Assembly: GCA_002189035.1 (NCBI GenBank)
Contig: NEEC01000002.1
Coordinates: forward strand, 4,859,001-4,923,000
Direction: 5' to 3'
Source of the DNA: Utricularia gibba
Taxonomy: Eukaryota > Streptophyta > Magnoliopsida > Lamiales > Lentibulariaceae
DNA: 64,000 bases
Positions 1 to 12,469 of the stretch are shown in pieces (the stretch's first letter is position 1; each line of letters opens with the position of its first letter). The notes under the pieces are model-generated. The model was given only the letters and a program-made list of their open reading frames with translations. It made no database searches and was not told the DNA's origin. A program made the translations under genes and the position numbers.

Positions 1-3000
1 GTTCTCATATAAATTTATTGAGTATTTGAAATTTTTGAATATTTTAAACCAAACAATACTACTATTCACAATTTGAAACCGTCGATTTGGTCGATTCTGC
101 ATGGATAAGAACTGATGGTTCCATGGTTACAAATTTGTAGAACCGAACCAAAACCATATAGATGCTCATACCCCAGAACCGAATTGGAATCGGAACCGAA
201 AGTTCTGATTCGAACCAATTGCACCTTTATCACACATTTCCATTGCAATGTTTCTATTGGACGATGGTGCCAAGATTTTGTAGTACAAACTTTTGTAAGA
301 AAGAAAGGAGTTTTGGCACATAACTCTCTCAATTATCGAATACATCAATGAATGACTTTCTCAAACCATATCAAGCTATATGGTATGGAATTGTATAATT
401 CATTGTCTCATTGACAACGGTCATAACCGTGCTTACTTCAATGCTAATATCTTTTTCTATGAGTGGTCTCATTGTACTGGTGATATACCTAACTCCAATA
501 TTTCGATAATCAAAATATCTTGAACCATCTTGACAATAGATGTGAGGTAATTCTACCACATTAGCATTTCATTGATCATATCTTTTATAGTAAACATCAT
601 GAATCCTCAATCATCATTCTTGTTGTCTCAACTTATTACAACATAGATTTAAAATATTAGGTTCTGAATCATTAATATTGAACTCAATACCAATTTTAAT
701 CGAATACTCTAACCCTATGCTATGAAAGTCTTCCTTATTTTTGAAAAAGTGACTTGAGCAATTGAGCATTCAATTTCATCTAATTTTGAAAAATTATCAT
801 CATCTTCTACACTAACATTAAAATCTAGATCATAATGTAATCCCATTCTCCTTGGTCACCAAAATTAGAAAATTTTATCGATGTCCGGATCATCTAAAAA
901 AAATTTTTATTGTTAGATTTGAATAACAATAAAATATGATTATTATTATTATTTGCTTGAATCTTAACCCAATTCCACTCTAATTTCTTCTTCTCTAGTT
1001 TGATAACTTCTCTCATTGTAATCGGCACTAGTTGAGTAGTCGTAAAAACGTGAGGATCGATAATTGTGCATTAGATGCTCTTTTTCTATGTCAAACTAGT
1101 CAAAGTTTTGAAGATCTGTCATTTATGAACCTATATTTTTGAAATTATTCAACTTGATGGTAATCATGTATTTACATCTAATTAAAAAAAAATTACCACA
1201 ATGAGATGAGCCACCGTCATGCAAAATATATTGGGTTGAATTCGTACGACTCATTTCCTGGGTTGAACTTATAAGGGTCATTATTCAAATCTGGAAAGTT
1301 CAACATCATAAATTTGATTGTAATACTTGTTTTGATAGTTACAAGCACCATCATTTATTAGACAAAAATATAAATATTTTCATTTCTTTTTGACTAATTT
1401 TACACCATACATTTAAAAAAAATTATATGGCTAAATTAGATCACATGATAAATGTAAGTTTAGGGAACATGTGACAGTTATGGTATATCACACTGGTGAT
1501 GGACAAAGGAGAGTACGCGTTTAAATAGAACCACCCTCCTAATTTTGTATAAGATTTTTTCTCTAAAAAATAAGAATATAAAACCTTAAAGATTAGAAGG
1601 TCAAAGCAGATAATATCAAGTTGATGGTAGATCATGACAATAAATATAGTATTATTTTATGATACATTATATATTATATTCTTATATCGATATAATAAAC
1701 CTATTTATTATATATAGATGTATAAAATAAATTCATATTATTTAACCACTATATATTATTATTATATATATATATATATATATGTAATAGCTTATGCTAT
1801 TTTTTTCGATTTTCAACTAATAAGTATATTTTGTTCATCTATATATACATGTTTTATAATATAATTTTGTTAACTATTATGAATAAATTTATTTTATTTA
1901 GAATCATTATTTTTATATTGAAAAATGATTTAAATATACCAACTTTTTTGTTATAAATTAAAAAAAAAATTAAAAAAAAATAAGAGGGAGTTGATTTCTC
2001 ATAAATTTACACACAATGAGTATTTTTCTAAAATAAATTTTAGACGATGGATAAATTTCTAAAGAATCCATGATCTTGACGTGGTGGGATGAAAGTAACT
2101 TCATGTGCTATCAAGGTCTCTAATGTTCCTAATATCCATTAAATTTTCTTTTCTAAATTTTCTACCCTTTGCTCCAGGTTAGATTCAGGATTGTTAAAAG
2201 CTCCAAATCCACAACCCCCTTTGCTTGCCATAGAAATTTTGAGTCCCCTTTCTCTAGCACCAAACTAATGTAGGCTAGAGAGTAACAAAGCCCACACAAC
2301 GTGTTATCACAAATGAATGCTTTGGTCGACAAGTCAAGGAAGTGCAAATTGAACAAAATAAGACAGAAACTTGTTCTTGTTCAAAAAAAAAAAAAAGTAT
2401 GGACAATATTTTTCAAGAGGCAATTCACCCTCAAAACATCCAAGAAGAACAAAATATAAAAATGAAAGACTGAACTTTCAGCAGCAAGTCAATGACATTG
2501 CATTCTTAAACAATTTGGAAAGAGCACCCAATTCAAGTTAGCTCAATCCCTAACCAACAACCAGCAATGAGTGAAGGTTACATGGAAAAGAAGTAACCTA
2601 AGCGAAAATTACAAAAAAATCCCATAACCTTGTAGCCTCATCCTTCAAAAACCTAGGTGGGTAAATCATGTGGATTAGGATTGATTGATGGTACGTCTTC
2701 GTAAGCTGCATCAAATATGTTAAGAAAAAGGATTTAATCAAATTGTTATCAATACAAACTTAATGCATTTGCAAGAATGTGATTTATGACTTCGAATCGA
2801 ATATATAAAATTTATGGATTATCACAAAAAATAAATATATATGATGGTGTAATTTATGCTATAATCCTATTATATAAAGAATAGAATTATAATTACTAAT
2901 GAATATTATAACTTTAAAATAATACCTGTAACTTCATTATGGAATATAGATTCAAATCATTATTTTTCATTTTTTCAGACAAATAATTAATTTTTGCTAT

Positions 3001-3095
3001 TTTGTTTTGTGTTTTTGCACATATTTCATTGTCACCTTCCAACGTGGAAACTAAAACAGTAGCAAGGAATTGAGTCATGACAACTCGGCTATAGG
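1..3095. other. AT-rich intergenic DNA, no gene recognised
   Basis: No open frame here resembles a known protein and the longest frames are under 100 codons. A TAT/TA microsatellite lies at about 1761-1784. A stretch rich in GAACCGAA-like motifs lies at about 140-220 and looks like low-complexity repeat. The 2160-2360 region has a 64-codon frame on the minus strand that I could not assign. The last few hundred bases before 3096 are probably the 3' UTR and terminator of the SAC gene. Confidence 0.6.
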
Positions 3096-6000
3096 CTACA
3101 GCAGACCACACAAGCGAGGCCTTGAACACATCTGCCTACCGTTCACTTTGAGCAACGCCATGAGTCCAGCCGCAAGACCCGCGCACACCACGCACGGTAA
3201 AATGCCTTGGGCTTTTCGTCCAGCTAACACGCCACACGCGAGCGAGCATTAGCACCATCTCAACGGCCAGTAAACCCAGTGTTCAATGAATCTACTGCAT
3301 TACCTTGGTTTATTGTCGTCATCGTGGTCACCGTCAATCCACCGATGACCAAGGCTGATGCCACCGGGAGATACTGTCAGATGAGGGTGGACTTTAGATG
3401 ATAAGAACTTGAAAGCTGAAGTAAGTAGAAAGGGGGATGATAAACTCTCACAGTCACAGGTAGAGTTTCAAATCCCTTAGGCCGGAGAGGAGATGGACAG
3501 TTTCGGCTGACAGTATAGCGACCACAGATTAGATCGATTGCATCCTACACTAAAACGGTCAATCTCAGATAACTCGACTTAAGAGCAAAGATGCAATTAC
3601 ATTAAGGTAATAAAGAGGAATATTTGCCTGCCGAAGACCATCCTGGAAGTTGCCTAAGTAATATCTCGATAGGCAACTGATACCATCTTTGATGTTTCCA
3701 ATCATTGTATGTTTTCCATATCTGAAATGGATGTTTCAAATAAAGATACACCATGGATTAGGCTGCATTGCAGGAGCAGCATCACCCAACAAGTAGTGAC
3801 AACTGAAACTAATAATTCTTGCAACAATTTCAATTTTGAGATGGAACGTGCCCACAAAAATTAGAAATCATATTTCCTAGCTGTTACCTCACGAGGTCCC
3901 TTTTCAGTGCATGAGTTCCGGAGTACCCAAGGCTTATTTCATCACCATGATCAACCCATACTGCCATGAAAGATACACCAGCTCAGCACAGGAAAAAAAA
4001 AGGTAAAATGATCTTGCTCATCAACTGGTTTGATTATGCTCATACATGCCCTGAAAATTTCAAAATCGTTGCTGAATAATGAAAGACACTGATCAGGAGA
4101 AATAGCAGCAACTCTCTGTAGCTGAGAATTTAAGGACTTCAGTGCAAAGAAGCTCTGCAATTGAAAACATGACATCTGTGAGAAGCAAATCAGGCATGAA
4201 CAAACATCCAAGGGAAATAAAGATGGGAGCGCAACGAAAGACAACAGTTTATCTTATACCTGTGTAACATTTGTTCTATCCAGGCAATCAATGCAGTTGG
4301 ATCTAACTATTCCTTCCTGTTCCGCTACAATCATGCTATCAGAATCCAAATAAAAGTACCTGCTTGGCTGAAATAAAATATGAAACAAGTATTTCGAAGA
4401 TCCAAACCAGAAGTTCACTAAATTATTTTCAATATAGTCAAGTTTAAAGGTGCGTGTTTCTTGCCCTTGCTTCTCCATGTCATCAGCAATTTGGTCATAC
4501 AACAATTGTATGTTATCCAGCCTTCCATTCGCACATACCTTGTGGAAATCAAATGGAACATACCTGAAACCAGTATTTTTAGTGAACCAATTTCCACGTC
4601 TCAGTTCCCCTAAACCTACTCATAGTTGAAAAACGTGCCTGATATCAGGAAGTTTGTGAACTTCTTCCTGATACGCCTTGCTTAACATTCCCTCATCCCC
4701 ATGCTACATCAACACAAGGGAAGACAGAAGATAATTTGGAAAATAAAACCATACATATCAGTCTAACACGAACAACCATAGTTACAAAGTTTAAGTAAGA
4801 GCCATGAGAGTAACTTCATTGATGGCAGATATCTAATCCAATTAACTATTCATGAAGTTCATCACACCAAGGAGAGAAAGTATCCATATCAAAGTCAGCA
4901 TTTAACAAACAATTATATCCTGACAAGAAGAGTAGAATGATTTGAAACCTTATCAGTAAGATCGACAACAATGCATCTTCCATATCTTTGCAATAGGTCA
5001 TTAAAATGGCGCTCTGCAACTTTGAACTAAAAAAAAAAAGAGAGAAGTATAAAAAAAGTTCTAATCAGTACCAAAAAAAGTAAATTGAGAACAAATAATC
5101 GAGTCATTTGACAGGAATATCTAGAGCAATCAACATACTGTCTCTTCATGTTCAACTAAACGCAATGGTGGTTTGTAACTCAAGTCAGCAATCTGCTCCC
5201 ATAAGAGAGGAATTGACCCACGAACCTGAGAAAAAATGCTTTCAATCTTATTTTTACATCATCTCAATAATCCCCTTACTTCCACATAAGCCTGGGATTC
5301 AGGGTAGTCTTGCTTTGCACCAACTATAATTTAGTAGGGCCATAGCAAACCTGTAGAAAAGAGAAACTATGGCCTTCAAAATCAAGAATTTGCTCAGTTT
5401 CAACGAAATTTGCAGTATCTCCTTGACAATTAGCTCCTCTTCTCCAACATCTTGTCCCTAAACTCACAAACACATTTGAAAACCGTTTAACTTAAGAAGA
5501 CAAAAATTAGCATAAACTTGAGCAGTTTTTACACCTAGGCGCCTTGTGCACCTTCGTGAGAGTAATTTTATGATTGCAGGTGAATCATTCAACTTTATTT
5601 CTCCAGTATGAAAGCTTTAACTCATGTCAAGTAAAGCATATTTACCTTTCTTAATGCTTCATATACTTCATATAAAAGAATGAAACTAATGAATGAAAGG
5701 GAGGCGAAAAACACTAAAACTGAAAGGATATTTCCTTGTAACAAGGGCATGATAAATTCGTCAAGCTGCAGATGGAAAGAGAAGAATTATAATAGAGAAA
5801 GCTCAGTTATCCGCAATATAGTGAACTCTGAAAAATTCAAAACCTTGTTCTCAATAAGCTCCTCTAACATATTGCTGTTCCAAACAAATCTTGGATCGCT
5901 CTGAAAGTAAGAAAATAAAATTGTTATAAATTGGAAGTGATGTATATTTTTTAAAATTTAAACCTATGTATAAACTGAGACTTGAATGCAGTGACCAAAT

Positions 6001-7210
6001 ATAAAAAGCTATCAATCCAATTATGTACTAGTTCCCCTTGGAACTCAGTGAATAGATAAATGCACCAAAAAGCTGTAAAACGGCCTCCAATTTTATAAAC
6101 ATACCTGCTTCCAAATTGGTTTGGTTTTCCATCCTTCTCCAAGCTTGCTTCTTCTCTGTGAACTATAAATGGCCCAGCTTCTTAATACAAGCCTCAGCAC
6201 CTAATTTTCCATAAATACATCTGGGTGCCAAATTTAAAAACTTACCATAGGGTTAAATCTGTTCCATAAGAACAATACAATCCAGGAGTTGATTCCACTA
6301 TCTTCAACAAATTCATGAAGTATTCCTCATCTTTTTTCTGTAGAAGGAGTATGACGCAAGATAAAGAAGAAGTATCAGGACTGAATGGACTGAAGATTCA
6401 ATAGCTCAAGGGATATAATCATACTTCTTCAGTTGATAAGAATTTGGATGCTTCATTGCAAGGCAGAAACTTCATGGATGTTACCCGAAAAATAGGATGC
6501 CCAAGATAAGTTCCAGCCTCAACACTTGAAGTTATAACTAGCATGTATGTACCTAGAGAAGAGTTTCCAAGTACTCGAGCATAAAACCAATGTTCCAACG
6601 AAAGACCATTTTTTATGTAGATTACAATCAAGATTCGGCTAAAAAATAGCACCTGCTAGTAACCTAATCGTTCCGGCAATACCATATATAGTTGAAGCTT
6701 TAGCTGGACTTCCAGATAAATCCTCACCTAAAACGGAACCACCCTAATAAAAAGCTGTCTTTTGGCTTTTGATTGCTCTTAAGAATAAAACAATCCAATG
6801 CTTCTGAAAAATTGAAGGATGGATTCACAAGACCAACATTCTGAGTCCATGATCATGCAGTTCCCTAGGAGGAATCTAGCACTGAAAACGATTATCGCAT
6901 ACATATCTTACAAAAATCCATTTGGAGAGAAGAATAGCTCTGTCTCCAAAACAGATAAAGGAGGCCACTTAAAAAAATATGTGTTTAAAACGATAGTAAC
7001 GACAAGAACCACAATAATATCATTCAGATTCAGAATTCACAACGAGATACCATCAAGCCTGCTGATATCACCATCAAATCGGCTGACGGAGAAGCCTTGC
7101 TCCGGCGACTCCACGGACCTGACAACGAACCTGTCACTAAACTCCAGCAATTCCAATTCGCTCCACAGCTTGAAATCACAAATCGACTTAGATCCCATTT
7201 CCGACTCCAT
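3096..7210 (-). CDS. SAC8: SAC-domain phosphoinositide phosphatase, SAC6/7/8 type (20 exons)
   Basis: Predicted to remove phosphate from phosphatidylinositol phosphates such as PI4P on endomembranes. Exons, 5' to 3' on the minus strand: 7210-7051, 6727-6653, 6552-6425, 6337-6246, 6162-6105, 5900-5844, 5765-5732, 5615-5535, 5457-5351, 5225-5139, 5026-4949, 4703-4639, 4563-4465, 4359-4260, 4154-4046, 3960-3888, 3721-3628, 3544-3452, 3373-3304, 3223-3096. They sum to 1788 nt, 595 residues, the usual length for plant SAC6-8. The catalytic CX5R(T) signature RSNCIDCLDRTN lies near residues 393-404 (Cys 396, Arg 402). The RRCTRRLGTR block is near 222-231. Two hydrophobic C-terminal segments (about 531-553 and 561-579) suggest a membrane anchor. 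The ATG at 7210 is the first in frame with the family N-terminus. Subtype assignment to SAC8 is from memory. Introns 12, 13 and 17 start with GC and intron 7 looks U12-type. Confidence 0.93.
5616..5731 (-). other. Putative U12-type (AT-AA) intron 7 of the SAC gene
   Basis: Read on the minus strand, the intron starts ATATCCTTT, an exact U12 5' splice signal. A branch-site-like TTTACTTGAC ends about 12 bases before the acceptor. Only an acceptor after GTTAAA keeps the frame and gives the family residues G-S-F-H-T across the junction; AG or AC acceptors nearby lead to a stop. Termini are therefore inferred to be AT-AA. Confidence 0.7.
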
Positions 7211-8016
7211 AGCTACAATTTTACCCGTAAATGAAAGCAAATCTTCGAAAAATGGCTTCCCGGTTCTTTGGAACCGTCACGTCTGTTTTTCCTAGAGAAA
7301 AAGAAAGCCTACGTGTCGGTTGATCAATTTCCGATCGTACGGCCCAATTGACCTCCGGCCTCAACCTTAGAGATGGGCTGGGATGGTCAACGGGCGGCCC
7401 TATTGACCAACAGGCATATGGGCCGCTTTTTAAGGTAACATTTTATTTCCAATTTTCATTAGTCAAATAATATATTATTTAATCTATTTTACTTCATATA
7501 TTTATTATACCTCAAGAAAATGGCTTGTGCTTGATTTAAATTCAATAAGCGTAAATTAATTGTATTTTTTCATCGTTAATTTAGTATAATTGATAATTTT
7601 GAATACAAAAAACTCTGTTTTTTTTTTCAATCGACTCCAATTTGCAGCTTTAGTGGGCATCCATCCTCTACTTTTGACAGTTCAACAGCTGAACCAAAAT
7701 AGATGAATATAACGAAGGTAAAAAAAGGTCGAAATTCTATTTTGGTATAATGTGCGTCGGAAATGGGTAGCGGAAACCCTAATTGCAATCCACTGTCGTA
7801 TATAAACGCGACACCGCTTCTTTTGCCGACGTCTTTAAACTCATCCTCCACCCTTCGGTCGTCTGTCGCAGCCTCTTTTTGTCATCTGCTAAACCCTAGT
7901 TTATCTAATCCATATTGCGGAAGAATTCCTTGTAATTTGATTCGCTTTCTAATTCAGGTATTTGATTTGCTCTTGACGATTTCACTTATTTTCGCTTTTG
8001 TATGCGACAGTGAAAT
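7211..8016. promoter_or_regulatory. Shared divergent promoter region of SAC and EBP1
   Basis: 806 bases separate the two start codons. On the EBP1 side there is a TATATAAA box at 7799-7806 and telo-box motifs AAACCCTAA at 7774-7782 and AAACCCTAG at 7891-7899, which are common in plant ribosome and translation genes. The middle (about 7330-7440) has TTGACC W-box-like motifs and GGGCC-rich site II-like motifs. A 5' UTR intron 7958-8010 is possible (CAG/GT to ACAG/T), but 53 bases is short for a plant intron. Confidence 0.6.
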
Positions 8017-10526
8017 ATGTCGGACGAGGAACGGGAGGAAAGGGAGTTAGATCTCAGCTCTCCTGAAGTTGTGACAAAATATAAATCCGCTGCTGAGATC
8101 GTTAACAGTTAGTTTTCTTAATTTGCTTTTGTGCGCGTGTTTCTATCTTTTTTTAAAAAAAAAATGGTGTTATCTATTTTTTTCTAGTATCTGCCTTAGA
8201 AATTTTCGAATGTGTATTTCATCGGGTTATTGATATGCAGAGGCACTGCAGTTAGTGTTATCCAAGTGCAAACCCAAGGCTAAGATTGTCGACCTCTGTG
8301 AGGAAGGGGATGCTTTTATCAGAGAGTATGTGCCAAGAAGTTATTATATTTTTTTTATTTTTTTCAGAGGTGAATTTACGAAGTTGACATTATTTCATGG
8401 CATCATCTTGTTTTCTTCCAAATTTTTGGAATAGGCAATCTGGGAACATGTACAAGAGCGCGAAGAAGAAGATAGAAAGGGGTGTTGCGTTCCCCACTTG
8501 CATCTCTGTTAATAATACGGTTTGCCATTTTTCACCATTAACCGGTGATGAGACAATGTTAGAAGACGGGGACATGATCAAGATGTAAGATTTTTGTCAA
8601 TAGCGTGCCTTTTTTACGTCAAATGGTGAATTTTAAACGGTAGAGCTTTATCAATTGGGAATGGTGGGTTTGATCTGCAGTGATATGGGATGCCATATGG
8701 ATGGCTTTATTGCTGTAGTTGCGCACACACATCTACTTCAGGAAGGACCAGTGACTGGAAGAGCTGCTGATGTTATTGCGGCTGCCAATACGGCTGCTGA
8801 GGTTGCCTTAAGACTTGTGAGGCCTGGTAAACGGGTATTTTTCCACTGTATCCCTCATTAGTTTCTACGTGCTGTTAGCCTCTGTTATCGTATGTGAAAA
8901 ATGGACGGCTCATGCTATATCTTCTTTTTTTTATTAAACTTGATAATTTTGTTGATTCTTTTACTTGTTTTCCGAGTCAGAGAAATGCGCTGTCTCAAAC
9001 GAGTTGTATCTCTCCATTTCTGAAACTAGAGCGGTTTTCTCCTTGGATATGTTAGCCTTTATGTCCCCTATATTGAAAACTGGCTATGGATTCGCATCCA
9101 GATGAGGCTCTATGTCATAGTTACGCTGATAGAGGACACAGTTAATTATTGCTTACTGTCCTTGTAAGCTTTCAAATATCAATTACTGTACTCCCACTGT
9201 CTCTTTTAAATGCTTTTGATCCTTTCTTCATTTTTCAAGATAATGGTTTTTAGCATTTCTTCCACAAAACACCATTATTTTGTTGGCAACTTTGCCGAGG
9301 TGATCAGTTTGATTATTTGGTTTCCTCTTTTCCCTGTTGCCAACATTTTTATGGCTGCCTTTGACAAATTCTGTTTGGCATTGCTTCATCATTAGCTTTG
9401 CCCTTTTCCAAGAAGCCAACATCAATTTCAATGTATGAAAGAAAAGAAATGATGTGTTGGTCGAGAATGGTTGCAAAACTTCAAATGTTCTTACATTTCC
9501 CTCTATGCATTGTAGAATAAGGATGTAGGCGAGGCCATCCAAAAAGTGGCTGCTGCTTATGACTGCAAAATTGTTGAGGGAGTACTAAGTCATCAGATGA
9601 AACAATTCGTGATTGATGGGAACAAAGTCGTGTTAAGTGTCTCTGGTCCTGATACTAGGGTAGATGACGCTGAATTTGAGGAAAATGAAGTATATTCAGT
9701 TGACATTGTTACAAGTACAGGTGAAGGAAAGGTAAGCATTGTCCTATGATGTGTTGTAGGAGATATGGTGTTTTAAGCATTGCCCTATGGCATTTTTCAT
9801 TGGTCTTGCAGCCAAAGTTACTTGATGAGAAGCAAACAACTATTTATAAAAGGGCCGTTGACAAGAGTTATCACTTGAAAATGAAAGCGTCAAGGTTCAT
9901 TTTCAGTGAGATAAGTCAGAGGTTCCCTATCATGCCATTTTCTGCAAGGTATGTTTCTTTATTTGCGTTTTTTTTAGTTCGTTTCTAGTTTGTATGTCTA
10001 CCAATTAAGTCATAAATTTTCATCCAGGGCTTTAGATGAGAAGCGTGCTCGACTTGGTTTGGTTGAGTGCATGAATCATGATCTTTTGCAGCCATATCCG
10101 GTGCTTCATGAGAAGCCTGGTACGAATGTCATTACGATGCCTCACCCTCCCAATTCCGGCAAGAAAATTAACCTGACCACTCCCACAATGCAGGTGATCT
10201 AGTGGCACACATCAAATTCACTGTTTTGCTGATGCCGAATGGGTCAGATAGGATCACATCGCATCCCCTTCAAGAGCTCCAGCCGACTAAAACCATAGAT
10301 GACCCTGAGATAAAAGCGTGGTTATCATTGGCCACCAAGACAAAGAAGAAGGGCGGAGGAAAGAAGAAGAAGGGTTAGTTAACAAGCCATGGGTCATTTA
10401 TCTTGCGGATGCTCCTTTGTTACCCACAACCATGCCTCCAACGAACATCCTTATGCAGGAAAGAAGGGAGGGAAACCAGAGGATGGAGTTGACTCGGAGA
10501 TGAATGATGCAGCTAACGAGGAATAA
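8017..10526 (+). CDS. EBP1: ERBB-3 binding protein 1 homologue (EBP1/PA2G4)
   Basis: Exons: 8017-8107, 8241-8325, 8435-8584, 8681-8834, 9516-9731, 9812-9948, 10028-10119, 10194-10373, 10459-10526, totalling 1173 nt and 390 residues, close to plant EBP1 (about 392). The protein begins MSDEEREERELDLSSPEVV and has the aminopeptidase-like (pita-bread) fold sequence typical of PA2G4. Segments GNMYKSAKKKIERGVAFPT, MDGFIAVVAHTHLL and VAHIKFTVLLMPNGSDRIT are clear landmarks. The C-terminus is lysine-rich (about residues 350-372) and then acidic, as in the family, where it contributes to RNA and ribosome binding. In plants EBP1 promotes growth and ribosome biogenesis. The start is the first ATG downstream of the TATA and telo-box region. 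All junctions are GT-AG and in phase. An unspliced frame through intron 7 (10120-10193) would stop early, so that intron must be removed. Confidence 0.96.
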
Positions 10527-10616
10527 GAAGGCTTGCTTTTTGTTTCTCTTCAAGTGGAAGCTTCCAGGTAAGTTTCGGCCACGGCTTATTTTCTATTCCC
10601 ATCCAAACGTGGCTTC

Positions 10617-10635
10617 CTGCTGCTGCTGCTGCTGC
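10617..10635 (+). repeat. Short TGC/CTG triplet run in EBP1 3' region
   Basis: About six copies of the TGC triplet lie 90 bases after the EBP1 stop codon, probably in the 3' UTR. A simple microsatellite. Confidence 0.8.
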
Positions 10636-10946
10636 TAGTTCTTCCTTTTTCTCGTTCGCCATGGTCGGTGCACTTGGTATGTGACTCCTGATCCATTCAT
10701 TACAAAAATGGAATTCCCGGTTGCGTTGTAGAAGGGATCAATCATCTTGAGCACAATCCAAGGGACCTACTGCACTGTGTTACACGTGCTTTAGGCTGCG
10801 TTACTTTTTATTCGAAAGCGCACATTCCTCTGCTCCTGGATGTCTCCATGTGGTTAATGCATGTGAATAAATCTACATTCTGGGGTTTAGGGTTCAGAAA
10901 TTAGCAGTGGTATTGAAAGCTCACAATTATAGTAAAAACCCTTTAA

Positions 10947-11915
10947 GTGCGCGTTTGGTTGTTAGGTATAGGTGGGTTGCGGCGTGGATTTAAACATAAA
11001 CTTATGTTTGGTTCGTGGGTTTCAGGTGGGTAAAAATAAATCTAAATTTTGATCATAAACAAGACAGGAACCCTTGTAGTTGGGTTTAGTTAAACTCAAG
11101 GGGGGAGGGTTGGTTTAGCTAAACCCAACTCGATGCTTTCATTTTTGTTTTTACGTAAACCATATTTGAATGTAGATTCATTAGAAACCAGATGTACATA
11201 TTTATTTATCAATTTTTTTTAAAATTAAAATTCCTACATATGTGTAGCATATTTATTCAGATATGTAATAGATTTGTTCAGATGTGTAACAGATTTGTTC
11301 AAATTTGTTCAAATCTGCTGAAGAAGAAGAAGAAGAAGAAAATGAAGAAAAAGAAGAAAAAGAAGAAGAGAAATAAGAAGAAGATAAAGAAGAAGAAGAA
11401 GAAAAAGATGAAAACAAAAAAAAAGATAAAGATGAAAATAATAACATCATGTCTAATATTCTTGATTTTTATTTTTGGTGCTGAATGTGAGTTTTCGTTT
11501 TGAAGACGAGCATTGCGTCTATTATTATCCGGTGCTTGCTGTAAATGTGAATTTTCGTTTTGAAGACAAGCACCATATCTATTATTACTCATTATTTGTT
11601 ATAAAATAAAATTTCAACTAAGCATTGTAATTTATGCTATGCGGTGCTCAATTGAACTTATAAAATGATATAGAAAAATAAAATATATGATAATTTATTT
11701 TAATTAACCAAAAGGGTATATTGGTAGTTTCATATTAAAATCATTACAAACCTAATTTTAAACCCACATACCAAACATGTATTCATCCTAAACCCAAATA
11801 ATCTAAACCTATCAACAAAACACGGATTACACACTTTAAACCCATGAAATCGGGTTATCTAAATCCAAATAAACTAAACCTGGGTTTAAACCAAACCCAG
11901 CAACCAAACGCGCCC
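10947..11915. mobile_element. PIF/Harbinger (Tourist)-like non-autonomous element
   Basis: The left end reads GTGCGCGTTTGGTTGTTAGG. The reverse complement of the right end reads GGGCGCGTTTGGTTGCTGGG. Both ends are flanked by TAA (10944-10946 and 11916-11918), a TSD typical of PIF/Harbinger. The 969-bp interior has no transposase. It holds a GAA/AAG-rich microsatellite and two copies of a GTGARTTTTCGTTTTGAAGAC-like unit about 65 bases apart. Lysine- and serine-rich frames here come from the microsatellite. Confidence 0.8.
11318..11432 (+). repeat. Imperfect GAA/AAG microsatellite
   Basis: Roughly 115 bases of almost pure purine built from AAG, AAAG and AAAAAG units, inside the MITE described above. 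Confidence 0.9.
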
Positions 11916-11918
11916 TAA

Positions 11919-12469
11919 AATTAATTACAATTTTGCCACATTTTTTGGTAAGCAAAGATGAATACAGAAGGTAAGGAAGTTGATGATGAAGTTATGAGTT
12001 GAAAAAGGAAAATTGCTTTTGTGAACCATTGAAATGGGGAAATTGTTGTTTCATCCATTGTTATTTTTCAAATACAAGGGATCAAGTGTATGTGGTATTT
12101 ACATAATGTGGAATTGTGGATCAAAGATAGAAGATATTGGAGAGTAATTTTAATCGATATATCAAATATTTATGTGTGTTTGAGATTTCTTATATCCCTA
12201 CATATATAGATAAGTGTTATTGTAATTAATAAAAATAACTTACGGGTAACCTATTACTTACATAAATATATTTTTATTTAATGTATTTTTGTGATAATTA
12301 AAATAATTTAGAATCATGTTAATTAAAATTAAAATAAATTTTTTAAAACAATTAAAAAATCATATGTTTATACAGCCCACCTACAAGGCATAGGTTATCC
12401 ACCTTCCCCCTCCTCTATCGCCTCATGTTCGCCCCATTCTTTTGCAACAAAGATATGAGTTCGTGCGAA
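11919..12469. other. Intergenic, no gene seen
   Basis: AT-rich sequence with no recognisable coding or repeat boundary. The MITE ends on the left and a truncated LTR begins on the right. Confidence 0.5.

Noticed and set aside
5645-5731. In-frame hydrophobic extension of SAC exon 7 ending at a good GT donor
   Set aside because: It would leave an intron of only about 30 bases before exon 8 and adds residues absent from the family.
6819-7295. 158-codon plus-strand frame
   Set aside because: It lies antisense to SAC exon 1 and intron 1 and shows no family resemblance.
11192-11592. Lysine-rich, serine-rich and phenylalanine-rich frames
   Set aside because: Produced by the GAA/AAG microsatellite.
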